Below are positions 41,628-49,514 of a stretch of DNA of 64,000 nt, piece by piece. The notes beneath the pieces are model-generated. The model searched no databases and was not told the DNA's origin. It saw only the letters and a list, made by a program, of their open reading frames with translations. The stretch is from Promethearchaeota archaeon (lineage in GTDB: Archaea; Asgardarchaeota; Lokiarchaeia; Sigyniarchaeales; SOKP01), in assembly GCA_019058365.1 (NCBI GenBank), contig JAHPZE010000001.1, positions 1 to 64,000 on the forward strand, written 5' to 3'. A program made the translations under genes and the position numbers. How positions within the stretch are numbered: position 1 is the stretch's first letter; every line of letters starts with the position of its first letter.

Positions 41628-43289
41628 ATGGATTCAGATTTATTTACATTTATTGTTGGCGGTAAAGCTGGAGAAGGGGTAAAAAAAGCAGGCTCTGTTG
41701 CTGCTCATATATTTTCAAGCATGGGGCGACATGTATTTCAAATGGATGATTATATGAGTTTAATAAGGGGTGGACATAACTTTTCGGTTGTAAGTACAAC
41801 ACCAAGATGGATAAGTAGTCATTATATGAAAGCAAATCTTGTGGTAAATTTTGACAAAAGAAGCTGTGAAACACATACCAATGATATTGCAGAAAATGGG
41901 ATTATGGTTTATGATTCAGACGAACAAGAACTTGAGAATGGTATTGGTATCCCCTTAACAAATGAAGCAGAAAAATATCCAATGAAAAAATTGATGTTAG
42001 GTGTTGGTGCGGTAGCAATATTAGCAGCAACAATTGGATTTGAAGGAGAAGAAATGAATCAAATTATTAAAGAGGAATATCCAACAGGAATTGAAGAAAA
42101 TATCGCCTTTGCAGATACAATTTATAATATGGTATACCCTTATTGTGGAAAGAAATTTACCTTAGAGAATGGTGACAAAAAGAGACCAATTATCACAGGA
42201 AATGAAGCAATCAGCTTAGGAGCAATTGCTGGGGGTTTAAACGTTTACTATGGATATCCTATGACTCCTGCATCATCAATTTTACACTTTCTTGCTCAAC
42301 AAGCTGAAAATTTTGGCTTAGCTGTGGTTCATGCTGAAAGTGAAATAGCAGTTATTAATATGGCAATTGGTTCAGCTTTTACAGGAGCAAGAGCAATGGT
42401 TGGGACAAGCGGTGGAGGATTTGCACTTATGACAGAAGGATTTTCTTTAGCAGGTATCATAGAAGCCCCAATATTAGTTGTATTATCTCAAAGACCTGGA
42501 CCTGCTACAGGAGTTCCCACTTATACAGAACAAGCTGATTTAGCTTTTGCTTTATCTGCAGGTCATGGAGATTTCTTAAGAATAGTTGCCTCCCCTAGAA
42601 CCGTTAGAGAGGCATATTTTCTAACTGCCGAAATGTTAGATTTGGTATGGAAATTTCAGACTCCAGGGATATTACTTACTGAAAAACATCTCTCAGAAAG
42701 TAGTATGACAGTCGAAATTGATTTAGAAAAGGCGAAATGGGCTGAGCCTAAAATGCATGAAAATGGTGAGTATAAACGATATTTAGATACTGACAATGGA
42801 ATTTCACCTATGGTGTTTCCCCCGTCAAAAAAAGTAATTAAATGGAATAGTTATGAACATGATGAATTTGGGATAACAACAGAAAATGCTGAAAAGATAT
42901 CTTTCATGCATGATAAAAGAAATAAAAAGTTGGAAGCACTTATAAAATATTTAAAGGGACAAGATACTGTTAGAATAATTCGTGGGGAAAATCCTACTAA
43001 TATTTTCACATATGGTTCATCATACATGAGTGTTTTAGAGGCTCTCAAGTATGGAAGAATTAATCCTACCATTATTGCACCAATATATTTAAGTCCTTTA
43101 CCTATTTGGGAATTGGAAGAATTCAAAGATCAAGAGAATATAGTTATAGAACAGAGTTCTACAGGGCAGTTTACTAAGCTACTAAACGAAAAAGCAGGAT
43201 TAAAGGTAAGAAACACAATTAAACAGTATGATGGACGTCCATTTGATCCAGTTGAATTATCAAAAAAAATAAAGGAGGTGCTTCAATAA
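41628..43289 (+). CDS. 2-oxoacid:ferredoxin oxidoreductase, alpha subunit (gamma-alpha fusion)
   Basis: About 553 residues. The N-terminal gamma domain (about 1-185) begins with G-G-K-A-G-E-G-V-K-K-A-G and has R-G-G-H-N-F. It is fused to the alpha domain from about residue 190 (G-N-E-A-I-S-L-G-A, Y-P-M-T-P-A-S-S, A-E-S-E-I-A-V, G-T-S-G-G-G-F-A-L-M-T-E-G). Fused gamma-alpha chains are usual in archaeal KorA-type enzymes, which decarboxylate 2-oxoacids to acyl-CoA and reduce ferredoxin. The ATG at 41628 is preferred to a TTG three codons upstream. The beta gene follows directly. No delta ferredoxin subunit is adjacent. The exact 2-oxoacid is not clear. Confidence 0.93.
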   Translation: MDSDLFTFIVGGKAGEGVKKAGSVAAHIFSSMGRHVFQMDDYMSLIRGGHNFSVVSTTPRWISSHYMKANLVVNFDKRSCETHTNDIAENGIMVYDSDEQELENGIGIPLTNEAEKYPMKKLMLGVGAVAILAATIGFEGEEMNQIIKEEYPTGIEENIAFADTIYNMVYPYCGKKFTLENGDKKRPIITGNEAISLGAIAGGLNVYYGYPMTPASSILHFLAQQAENFGLAVVHAESEIAVINMAIGSAFTGARAMVGTSGGGFALMTEGFSLAGIIEAPILVVLSQRPGPATGVPTYTEQADLAFALSAGHGDFLRIVASPRTVREAYFLTAEMLDLVWKFQTPGILLTEKHLSESSMTVEIDLEKAKWAEPKMHENGEYKRYLDTDNGISPMVFPPSKKVIKWNSYEHDEFGITTENAEKISFMHDKRNKKLEALIKYLKGQDTVRIIRGENPTNIFTYGSSYMSVLEALKYGRINPTIIAPIYLSPLPIWELEEFKDQENIVIEQSSTGQFTKLLNEKAGLKVRNTIKQYDGRPFDPVELSKKIKEVLQ

Positions 43290-43290
43290 G

Positions 43291-44130
43291 ATGGAAGATC
43301 TTAAAACTTATGCTGAAATTACATGGTGTCCAGGATGTGGAAATTTTGGAATTTTTACTGCGATAAGAAATGCAATCCCTCTATTAGAGCAAAAAGATAT
43401 CAAAAGAGAGAGTATAGTTATGACTGCTGGAATAGGGTGTCATGCAAAAATTTTTGATTATCTTAATTTAAGTGGAATTTATGGATTGCATGGACGTAAT
43501 TGTTCAAATTCTGAAGGTATCAAAATAGCAAATCCCGATTTAAAAGTAATTAACTTTTCGGGAGACGCAAATGGATTAGCGGAAGGTTTGGCACATACTA
43601 TGTTCGCAGCAAAAAGGAACCAAGATATAATGTTTATTTTACATAATAATAGCGTGTATGCTCTTACAACAGGCCAATTCTCTCCTTCAGCAGAAAAAGG
43701 TTGGAAGGGCCCCTCTACTCCCAGAGGTAGCTACGAAGAACCATTTAACCCCATATCGTTGATGATTGAAGCAGGTGCTACTTTTGTTGCAAGAGGTTTT
43801 TCTGGAGATATTAAACATCTCACTGATCTTATAGTACAAGGAGTAGAACATGAAGGTTTCACTTTCATAGAAGTCTTGCAACCAGCTGTTCCCTACCATA
43901 CTTGGGCTGAATACAGAGAACAAATTGAATATCTCAAAAAAGAACCAGATACACAGTTCGAAGCTATTAAAGCTGCTAAAGAGAAACATAAGTTTACAAT
44001 AGGAGTATTTTATAGAACGACAAGACCACTTTATCATAAAGAGTTATATGGAGATCACAACCCTATTACTAAAAGGCTGTCGAGAGATGAAAGATTATAT
44101 AAAATTCGCAAAATACTTGAATCTAAATAA
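43291..44130 (+). CDS. 2-oxoacid:ferredoxin oxidoreductase, beta subunit
   Basis: The 279-residue thiamine-diphosphate-binding subunit has W-C-P-G-C-G-N-F-G (cluster cysteines), A-G-I-G-C-H-A-K and L-H-G-R-N. The TPP/Mg motif is F-S-G-D-A-N-G-L-A-E-G followed by H-N-N-S-V-Y-A-L-T-T-G-Q-F-S-P. It starts two bases after the alpha stop, with GGAGGTG inside the end of the alpha gene as a strong ribosome-binding site. It works with the alpha chain to make acyl-CoA. A degraded copy of its last 48 codons sits about 5 kb downstream, at 49.1-49.2 kb. Confidence 0.94.
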   Translation: MEDLKTYAEITWCPGCGNFGIFTAIRNAIPLLEQKDIKRESIVMTAGIGCHAKIFDYLNLSGIYGLHGRNCSNSEGIKIANPDLKVINFSGDANGLAEGLAHTMFAAKRNQDIMFILHNNSVYALTTGQFSPSAEKGWKGPSTPRGSYEEPFNPISLMIEAGATFVARGFSGDIKHLTDLIVQGVEHEGFTFIEVLQPAVPYHTWAEYREQIEYLKKEPDTQFEAIKAAKEKHKFTIGVFYRTTRPLYHKELYGDHNPITKRLSRDERLYKIRKILESK

Positions 44131-44162
44131 AGAAATTTATGGATTTTGAAAATATTGAGTAT

Positions 44163-44500
44163 TCAGTTTAATTTATCGTTATTTTTTTCAATTTCTTTAA
44201 GGATTTTTGAATAAAGAGCAGAGGATATCCTCAAAGTAGTATTTTCTACGAGATTATGAAGAAAATTTTTACACTTTTCTACATTAATAAATTTTAAGCG
44301 CGTTGCTTTGATAAGGGCACCTATAGGACCAGTGACTTTTAAGCCTAATGTCCTAGCAATCTCCCATGCTGCTAAATCATCAATATTAATAACACTTTCA
44401 CCAGTATTATCTTGAAATTTCTTTGCAAAGGCTAATACAGATGCTTCTCCAGCACTAATATGTAATTCAATGATATTAACAATAAAATTCGATATGCTTT
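44163..44500 (-). pseudogene. C-terminal remnant of a PIN-like (DUF3368-type) nuclease
   Basis: From about 44480 the minus strand reads L-H-I-S-A-G-E-A-S-V-L-A-F-A, then I-N-I-D-D-L-A-A-W-E-I-A-R-T-L-G-L-K-V-T-G-P-I-G-A-L, and ends with a family-like helix to the stop at 44163. This is the second half of the DUF3368 PIN-like family often found in toxin-antitoxin loci; the first half with the first catalytic Asp is missing. The open frame upstream of 44500 overlaps the chemoreceptor remnant on the other strand and does not look like PIN sequence. It is truncated, so treated as a pseudogene. Confidence 0.7.
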
Positions 44501-44714
44501 CAATAAAGTGGAAGACATAAGCGCATCTGCAGAAGGACAAACTGCTTCTATGGAAAAGATTACCTCTACGGCGCATAAATTGAGGGTAAAAGCAGAGGAA
44601 TTAATGAGATTATTAAATGCAAAAGAAACCTCTGTTGTAAAAAAGAAAATGTTCAAATCTAAGAAAATAAAATTGAAAAAAAAAAGAGATATAAATGAAA
44701 ATGATGATAATTAA
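44490..44714 (+). pseudogene. C-terminal remnant of a methyl-accepting chemotaxis protein
   Basis: The plus strand reads A-F-N-K-V-E-D-I-S-A-S-A-E-G-Q-T-A-S-M-E-K-I-T-S-T-A-H-K, matching the end of the MCP signalling domain, including the typical A-S-A-E-x-Q-x-A-S-x-E-E-I methylation helix. A lysine-rich tail follows and the frame stops at 44714. Only about 70 codons remain and no receptor lies upstream. The remnant abuts a PIN-nuclease remnant on the opposite strand, so the junction is a deletion or recombination scar. A large CheB-CheR kinase gene lies 5 kb away. Confidence 0.75.
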
Positions 44715-44884
44715 TACTTTCTTAGAAGAGCTTCCCGAAAGTTTCAAATTACTTTTTTTTCCTTAATTTCCCCTTATATTTAGGAGTAAAAGGAAATTCT
44801 TGTAAATTTTCGTATCAGTTTTTAGGCGTTCTTAACTTTTTAAGCATATACTTCACTAATGTATTAAATTACCATTCGATAATT

Positions 44885-45817
44885 TTATTTATTGCCACTC
44901 TTATTTTTCTGCTCTTCTAAACAGAATTCACATTCCTCAACACCAGCTTTATCACAGACTTTACACATATGCTTGTATCCTATATCCTTACCTGCTCTCC
45001 TTTTTGGTGAAAAAATTATAGAAATTACAAAAATAACACTTATAGTTATGGTGATTGTAGAACCAGATGGTAAGTTAAGGATATAAGATAGATACAGCCC
45101 TACAAAGGATGAAACCGCTCCGAATAGTATTGAAAGTAATAAGATCCGATTTATCTTATAGCTCCATTGGTATGCAGCAGCAGCAGGAGTTGTAATCATT
45201 GCAAAGACCAAGATTGCCCCTATTGCCTTTAAGGAGACTACAATAGCTAATGAAATTAATATAAGAAATATGTAAGAAATAAACCTTACAGGTAACCCTG
45301 TTGCACTGGCCATTTCATCATCGAAAGTTATAAAAAATAGTTCCTTTTTCATGAAAAAAATGATCATAATGATTATGATACTAATAGAGATTAATAACAG
45401 TAAATCTTCAGTTGTGACTATCAAAACATTTCCAAATAGAATAGCAGTAACAGCAGCATTATATGTTTTAATCAAACTTATAAATAATACTGCTAGAGCC
45501 ATTGTTAGAGAAAAAATAATCCCTACAGCAACATTATTATCCTCTATATAACCCTTCTCATTTATGAAACCAATTGTCATTGCTGCCCCAGTACTAAAAA
45601 GGAAGATTGTAACAAACGGATTTATTCCCAAGAGTATTCCCAAAGCTCCTCCTGCAAATGAAGAATGTGCAATTCCTGCTCCCATAAAAACTAAACCTCG
45701 TAGTATTATAAAAACACCCACAAGACCGCAAATAATTCCTACTATTATTGATGTGATCAACGCACGTTGGAGGAATGTATACTTTAATAAAACTTCGAAA
45801 AAATTTTCAAATAACAT
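44885..45817 (-). CDS. Zinc/manganese ABC transporter permease (ZnuB/MntB family)
   Basis: The 310-residue protein has about eight or nine membrane helices and the ABC-3 family pattern: G-I-I-C-G-L-V-G-V-F-I-I-L-R-G-L-V-F, A-H-S-S-F-A-G-G-A, D-D-E-M-A-S-A-T-G-L-P, and A-M-I-T-T-P-A-A-A-A-Y. Its C-terminal tail has six residues with Cys pairs (C-K-V-C ... C-E-F-C), possibly a metal-binding or zinc-ribbon tail, which is unusual. It is transcribed divergently from the binding protein and ATPase, with an operator-like triple repeat between them. Confidence 0.9.
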   Translation of the reverse strand: MLFENFFEVLLKYTFLQRALITSIIVGIICGLVGVFIILRGLVFMGAGIAHSSFAGGALGILLGINPFVTIFLFSTGAAMTIGFINEKGYIEDNNVAVGIIFSLTMALAVLFISLIKTYNAAVTAILFGNVLIVTTEDLLLLISISIIIIMIIFFMKKELFFITFDDEMASATGLPVRFISYIFLILISLAIVVSLKAIGAILVFAMITTPAAAAYQWSYKINRILLLSILFGAVSSFVGLYLSYILNLPSGSTITITISVIFVISIIFSPKRRAGKDIGYKHMCKVCDKAGVEECEFCLEEQKNKSGNK

Positions 45818-45920
45818 GATAAATCTATACTTTTCTAATAATATTTTGAATAAAATTATGGAAAACTCCTTTAAATTTCTTTTTATAGATTTACTATCTA
45901 AAAGTTTAAATTAAATTATA

Positions 45921-45941
45921 TACGAATGATCGTAGATACGA
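45921..45941. promoter_or_regulatory. Overlapping palindromic operator in the metal-transport divergent promoter
   Basis: The bases read TACGA-ATGA-TCGTA-GA-TACGA. The first two units form one perfect inverted repeat (spacer four) and the last two another (spacer two). The site lies between the divergent permease and binding-protein genes. A DtxR-family regulator is encoded at 47.8 kb in the same cluster and is the obvious candidate to bind it. Binding is inferred. Confidence 0.6.
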
Positions 45942-45971
45942 ACCATCATAAAATTAAGAATAATTTTGATT

Positions 45972-47027
45972 ATGAAAAATATGAAAAACATGAAAAGAAG
46001 TAAAAGAGTAGCATTTGTTATCTTTTTCATCTTTTTATTAGTAGTAAGTATTAGATTAAATACATATCAAATAAATAAGCAAGCTGCCCATCCATTAAAT
46101 TCTTTTAAAGAAGCAAATACTTCACTGAAAATTGTGGCAACAATTACGATAATAGAAGATGCAGTTGAACATATTATTGGACAAGATGTCCCTGTCATTG
46201 TTCCTGGATCAGCAGATCCCCATTCGTACGAGCCAACATCTAATGAAATTTTGGCTCTGGAAAATGCTGATATCATCTTTCGCATGGGACTTGAGGATCT
46301 TGAACCTTGGTGGCGAACTGAATGGGAGGACGCGTATGTTGTTAAATTAATTGATTCAAATATGCTTAGAGTAGACCCTTTACTTGGGTTTGTTAATCCC
46401 CATGTTTGGATGGATCCGAATAATATGAAAAATTTTGCACAAAATATTAATCAGACTCTATGGATTAAAGACCCCTTACTCTCAAATAAGTGGATTTTTT
46501 CAAATAACACTTTGAATTATTTAACTATCCTTGATAACTTATTAATTACAATTCAGAATGCCAAAATCACTTTTAATGGAATGAAAGTTGTTGTTAATCA
46601 TCCCGCTTATTTCTATTTGTTCCAAGAAAATCTTTTAAATTTAACCCGATTAGGAACCATTGAAAAAGGGGAAGATCAAGAACCTTCTGCTATCGAGATC
46701 ACAGATATTATAAAAATAATGAGGGAAGAAGGATGTCATCTTATTGTTACAGATCCCCAACATAGAACTGAGAATGTTTATGAAATAGCTAGAGAAACGC
46801 AATCCAAAATTGCCTTACTCACTCCCCTTTTGAATGTAGAAGTCAATTGGAATAAAGAACAGGTATTAATCTCAAATTATACCCAGATGATCGAGTATGA
46901 TATATGGGCATTAAGCAATCCAATCAATCCACCAAATTTAATAGATATAATAGGAATTATCGTTACTTTTGGGTTAATAATAATTGCACTCTTAATTTTA
47001 TTTTTTTACATAAGGAGGAGAAAATAA
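45972..47027 (+). CDS. Zinc/manganese ABC transporter substrate-binding protein, C-terminally anchored
   Basis: About 351 residues: a basic N-terminus with a signal-anchor helix (about 10-28), then a ZnuA/PsaA-type domain. The metal ligands are visible in D-P-H-S-Y-E-P-T (near 75), N-P-H-V-W-M-D-P (near 135), V-N-H-P-A-Y-F (near 205) and T-D-P-Q-H. A second hydrophobic helix at about 322-347 followed by R-R-R-K anchors the C-terminus in the membrane. The usual His-rich loop is absent. It starts at ATG 45972; an in-frame TTG precedes it. The ATPase and a DtxR-type regulator follow. Confidence 0.9.
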   Translation: MKNMKNMKRSKRVAFVIFFIFLLVVSIRLNTYQINKQAAHPLNSFKEANTSLKIVATITIIEDAVEHIIGQDVPVIVPGSADPHSYEPTSNEILALENADIIFRMGLEDLEPWWRTEWEDAYVVKLIDSNMLRVDPLLGFVNPHVWMDPNNMKNFAQNINQTLWIKDPLLSNKWIFSNNTLNYLTILDNLLITIQNAKITFNGMKVVVNHPAYFYLFQENLLNLTRLGTIEKGEDQEPSAIEITDIIKIMREEGCHLIVTDPQHRTENVYEIARETQSKIALLTPLLNVEVNWNKEQVLISNYTQMIEYDIWALSNPINPPNLIDIIGIIVTFGLIIIALLILFFYIRRRK

Positions 47028-47066
47028 GTTTAAATCAGCTTTTAAATAAATAAAGGAGGCTATTAA

Positions 47067-47780
47067 ATGGAACCAGTTATAAGTTTTGAAAATGTTTTTG
47101 TTAAATATCAGAATATAATTGCTTTAAGGAACATTAACATCAATATTTATCAAGGAGATTATATTGGCATTTTTGGTCCAAATGGTTCGGGAAAAACTAC
47201 TTTTCTGAAGACTATAATAGGACTTGTTAAACCAGACAACGGGAAGATTACAGTATTAGGCTCTGAAGACATCAAAAAAGTACGGACAAATGTTGGATAT
47301 GTTCCTCAAAATATTTCGGTTAAAAAAACCTTTCCAGCAACAGTATTAGAAGTAGTGGAAATGGGATTATTTGGCAAAATTGGATTTATGAAGCCCTTAA
47401 AACCCGAAGATAAAAAGCAAGCAGAAGAAGCACTTCACATGGTTCACCTTGAAACGTATAAGAATCGTCCCATTGGACATTTATCTGGAGGAGAACTTCA
47501 GAAAGTAATGGTCGCCAGGGCAATCGCCTCAAAACCCAATATTTTACTCCTTGATGAACCCACTAGTGCTTTAGATTTTATGATGGTAAAAGACTTGATG
47601 AAATTATTGGTCGAACTAAATAATAAACTCAATATCACTATTATTGCAATTAATCATCATCTTGATTTGTTGCAACCATATTGTACTAGGTTATTACTTA
47701 TGGATGGAACTATAATATATGATGGAAAGCCAGATAACAATGAAATAGATGATATAATTAAACAAATTTTTAGTTTTTAA
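47067..47780 (+). CDS. Zinc/manganese ABC transporter ATP-binding protein
   Basis: The 237-residue ABC ATPase has Walker A G-P-N-G-S-G-K-T-T near residue 40, a Q-loop V-P-Q-N, the signature L-S-G-G-E-L-Q-K, Walker B I-L-L-L-D-E-P-T-S-A-L-D and a switch His in N-H-H-L-D. The AAAGGAGG site upstream gives a strong start. It lies 39 bases after the binding-protein gene and drives metal uptake with the divergently encoded permease. Confidence 0.93.
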   Translation: MEPVISFENVFVKYQNIIALRNININIYQGDYIGIFGPNGSGKTTFLKTIIGLVKPDNGKITVLGSEDIKKVRTNVGYVPQNISVKKTFPATVLEVVEMGLFGKIGFMKPLKPEDKKQAEEALHMVHLETYKNRPIGHLSGGELQKVMVARAIASKPNILLLDEPTSALDFMMVKDLMKLLVELNNKLNITIIAINHHLDLLQPYCTRLLLMDGTIIYDGKPDNNEIDDIIKQIFSF

Positions 47781-47808
47781 ATTAAGTGTAGATTAAGGTT
47801 ATGAATTG

Positions 47809-48231
47809 ATGATAGATTTAGACTATAAAGTATTAAAATTTTTGTATAACATCAAAAAGCCCATCAAGATAAGTCAAATGGCTCGCAAGCTTGAAATAAA
47901 ACATAGCACACTCGGTAGTTGTGTAAAAAGGCTAAAAGCGAATGGATATGTTAATTATGAACCTTTTTACGAAGTAATTTTAACCAATAAAGGTATAGAT
48001 GTTGCAAGAGAATTATTAAGACACGAATGCTTGCTTGAATTACTTTTCTTTAACGAATTAGGAATGACAGCGGAAGAAGCTCATGCTGAAAGCGCAAAAT
48101 TTAATCTTTTAATATCGTGTAATACGATAAATAAGATATGCGAAAAGTATGGGCATCCAAAAAAATGCCCTTGCGGAGACGAAATAATTAATTCGAAAAA
48201 TTGCTCTTGCGAGCTTGAGTTCAAAACCTAA
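47809..48231 (+). CDS. DtxR/MntR-family metal-dependent transcriptional regulator
   Basis: About 140 residues. An N-terminal winged helix (about 1-65, K-I-S-Q-M-A-R-K-L-E-I-K-H-S-T-L) is followed by the dimerisation region with R-H-x-C-L-L-E-L-L-F-F, A-E-E-A-H-A-E-S-A and Y-G-H-P-K-K-C-P-C-G. The C-terminal cysteines (C-P-C-G and C-S-C) may add to the metal site. There is no C-terminal SH3/FeoA domain. Coupled in one cluster with the ABC transporter, it probably represses transport when metal is sufficient, through the repeat at 45921-45941. Confidence 0.85.
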   Translation: MIDLDYKVLKFLYNIKKPIKISQMARKLEIKHSTLGSCVKRLKANGYVNYEPFYEVILTNKGIDVARELLRHECLLELLFFNELGMTAEEAHAESAKFNLLISCNTINKICEKYGHPKKCPCGDEIINSKNCSCELEFKT

Positions 48232-48407
48232 CATTATAACTAAAATAAATACCCTATCTAAATCTCAACCAATTGGAAAAAATTATAGAACTTTTAGTTT
48301 CCATGTTTATTCATTTAATTAAAAATTACATTGATGATTTTATCAAATTTATCAATAATAATAAAAATAAGAATGATTGAAAAATAGAAAAAGTAAAGTT
48401 GTAGAAA

Positions 48408-49061
48408 ATGGAAAAACAAAAAACCATTGAGACTGAAAATTTAAAAAAGTACATTAAAAAGTTAGGAATTGATGTTCATGGTATTGCTGATATGCAACTT
48501 TTAACGGAAATGGAAACCAGTCTTCCCACAGATGTAAAAAGCTTCGTAAATATGTTTCTTTATGCTATTTTATTAGGGGCTCAATGTGGAAAGTTAGGGA
48601 AAAAAAGCTTCTGGAAACGACACCTCATTAATTTTAGAAGATACTACCTTTTCTATAATGAATTATTTAGAAGGTAAGGGGTATAGGCAACTTATTATTC
48701 ATAAGGAAGATGAGTTTGATCCTATTAAACGATTATAATTTATATCTCTTAAAATCTTTAGCAAAAACAGCTGGTCTTGGCTGCAAGGTAGGTTAATATT
48801 AATTATTTCTCCGAAATACGGTTCTCTACATCGCTTAATAGCAATTTTAACAGACATGCCACTTTAAGTAAATCAAACAATTAAAAGTGAATGTGGTAAT
48901 TGCCGAAAATATATAACGTGTGTCCTAAGCAAGCACTTACTTTTGTTGCCTTTAACGATCATCCCACATGTAGGGAGGATGTTTTAGATATTAAGATTTG
49001 TTTAGGAGATAATGGATGTCTGTCATGTATTTTATCCTGTCATTGGTTAAAAAAGTCGTAA
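48408..49061 (+). pseudogene. Frameshifted epoxyqueuosine-reductase-like Fe-S protein
   Basis: Consecutive frames across this stretch spell a QueG-like protein in order. An N-terminus at 48408 reads G-I-D-V-H-G-I-A-D-M, shifting at a run of seven A's near 48605 into S-I-M-N-Y-L-E-G-K-G-Y-R. Then come L-A-K-T-A-G-L-G-C, I-S-P-K-Y-G-S-L-H-R-L-I-A-I-L-T-D-M-P-L, and E-C-G-N-C-R-K-Y-I-T-C plus V-C-P-K-Q-A-L-T-F (ferredoxin motif). The end at 49061 reads G-D-N-G-C-L-S-C-I-L-S-C. At least four frameshifts are needed, so it is a pseudogene rather than a sequencing slip. No single functional frame covers it. Confidence 0.78.
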
Positions 49062-49082
49062 TATTTCAAAGCTGCCAATTAA

Positions 49083-49229
49083 AAATATAAATTTATAACT
49101 GGAGTATTTTATAGAACTTCGAAAATAGTTTATTATGAAGAGTTATATGGAGATCATAACCCAGTATTAAAAAAGATATCTAGATTGAAGAGGTTAGAAA
49201 TAATTATAGACATTCTTAAGATTAAATGA
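49083..49229 (+). pseudogene. C-terminal remnant of an oxidoreductase beta subunit
   Basis: In one frame this stretch reads K-Y-K-F-I-T-G-V-F-Y-R-T-S-K and E-E-L-Y-G-D-H-N-P-V-L-K-K-I-S-R before its TGA. It closely matches the last 48 residues of the intact beta subunit ending at 44130. There is an in-frame stop just upstream at 49080 and no start. It is a leftover of a second oxidoreductase operon or of a duplication. The following 285 bases up to the kinase gene hold no recognisable gene. Confidence 0.8.
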
Positions 49230-49514
49230 ACAAATAAAGTCATATTAATTAGTTTTTTATCATGTGACTTAACTTCCGTCCCTCTTTATATATTAGAATA
49301 ATTAAAAATCTAATCAAACAAAAATAAAAAAAAGTAGGGTTATTTTTAATGGAATTGGATTTTAATATTAAGGTAATTTCTAAAAGTGCAACTCATTTCG
49401 AGGTTTAAAATAAAATCAAGAATTATGAAAATTTCTCAAAAAATTTATATACTAAATCTTGTACTTTTGTTTTAGATTTTAAATTTAAATTGGTATAAAA
49501 ATCCTTCCAGAAAA

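Noticed and set aside
48408..48677. The 89-codon frame taken as a complete small gene
   Set aside because: Its last 20 codons are out of frame with the continuing QueG-like homology, so it is the first piece of a pseudogene.
49350..49410. A 19-codon frame starting at ATG 49350
   Set aside because: It is too short, has no family-like motif and no clear conservation cue; not reported as a gene.
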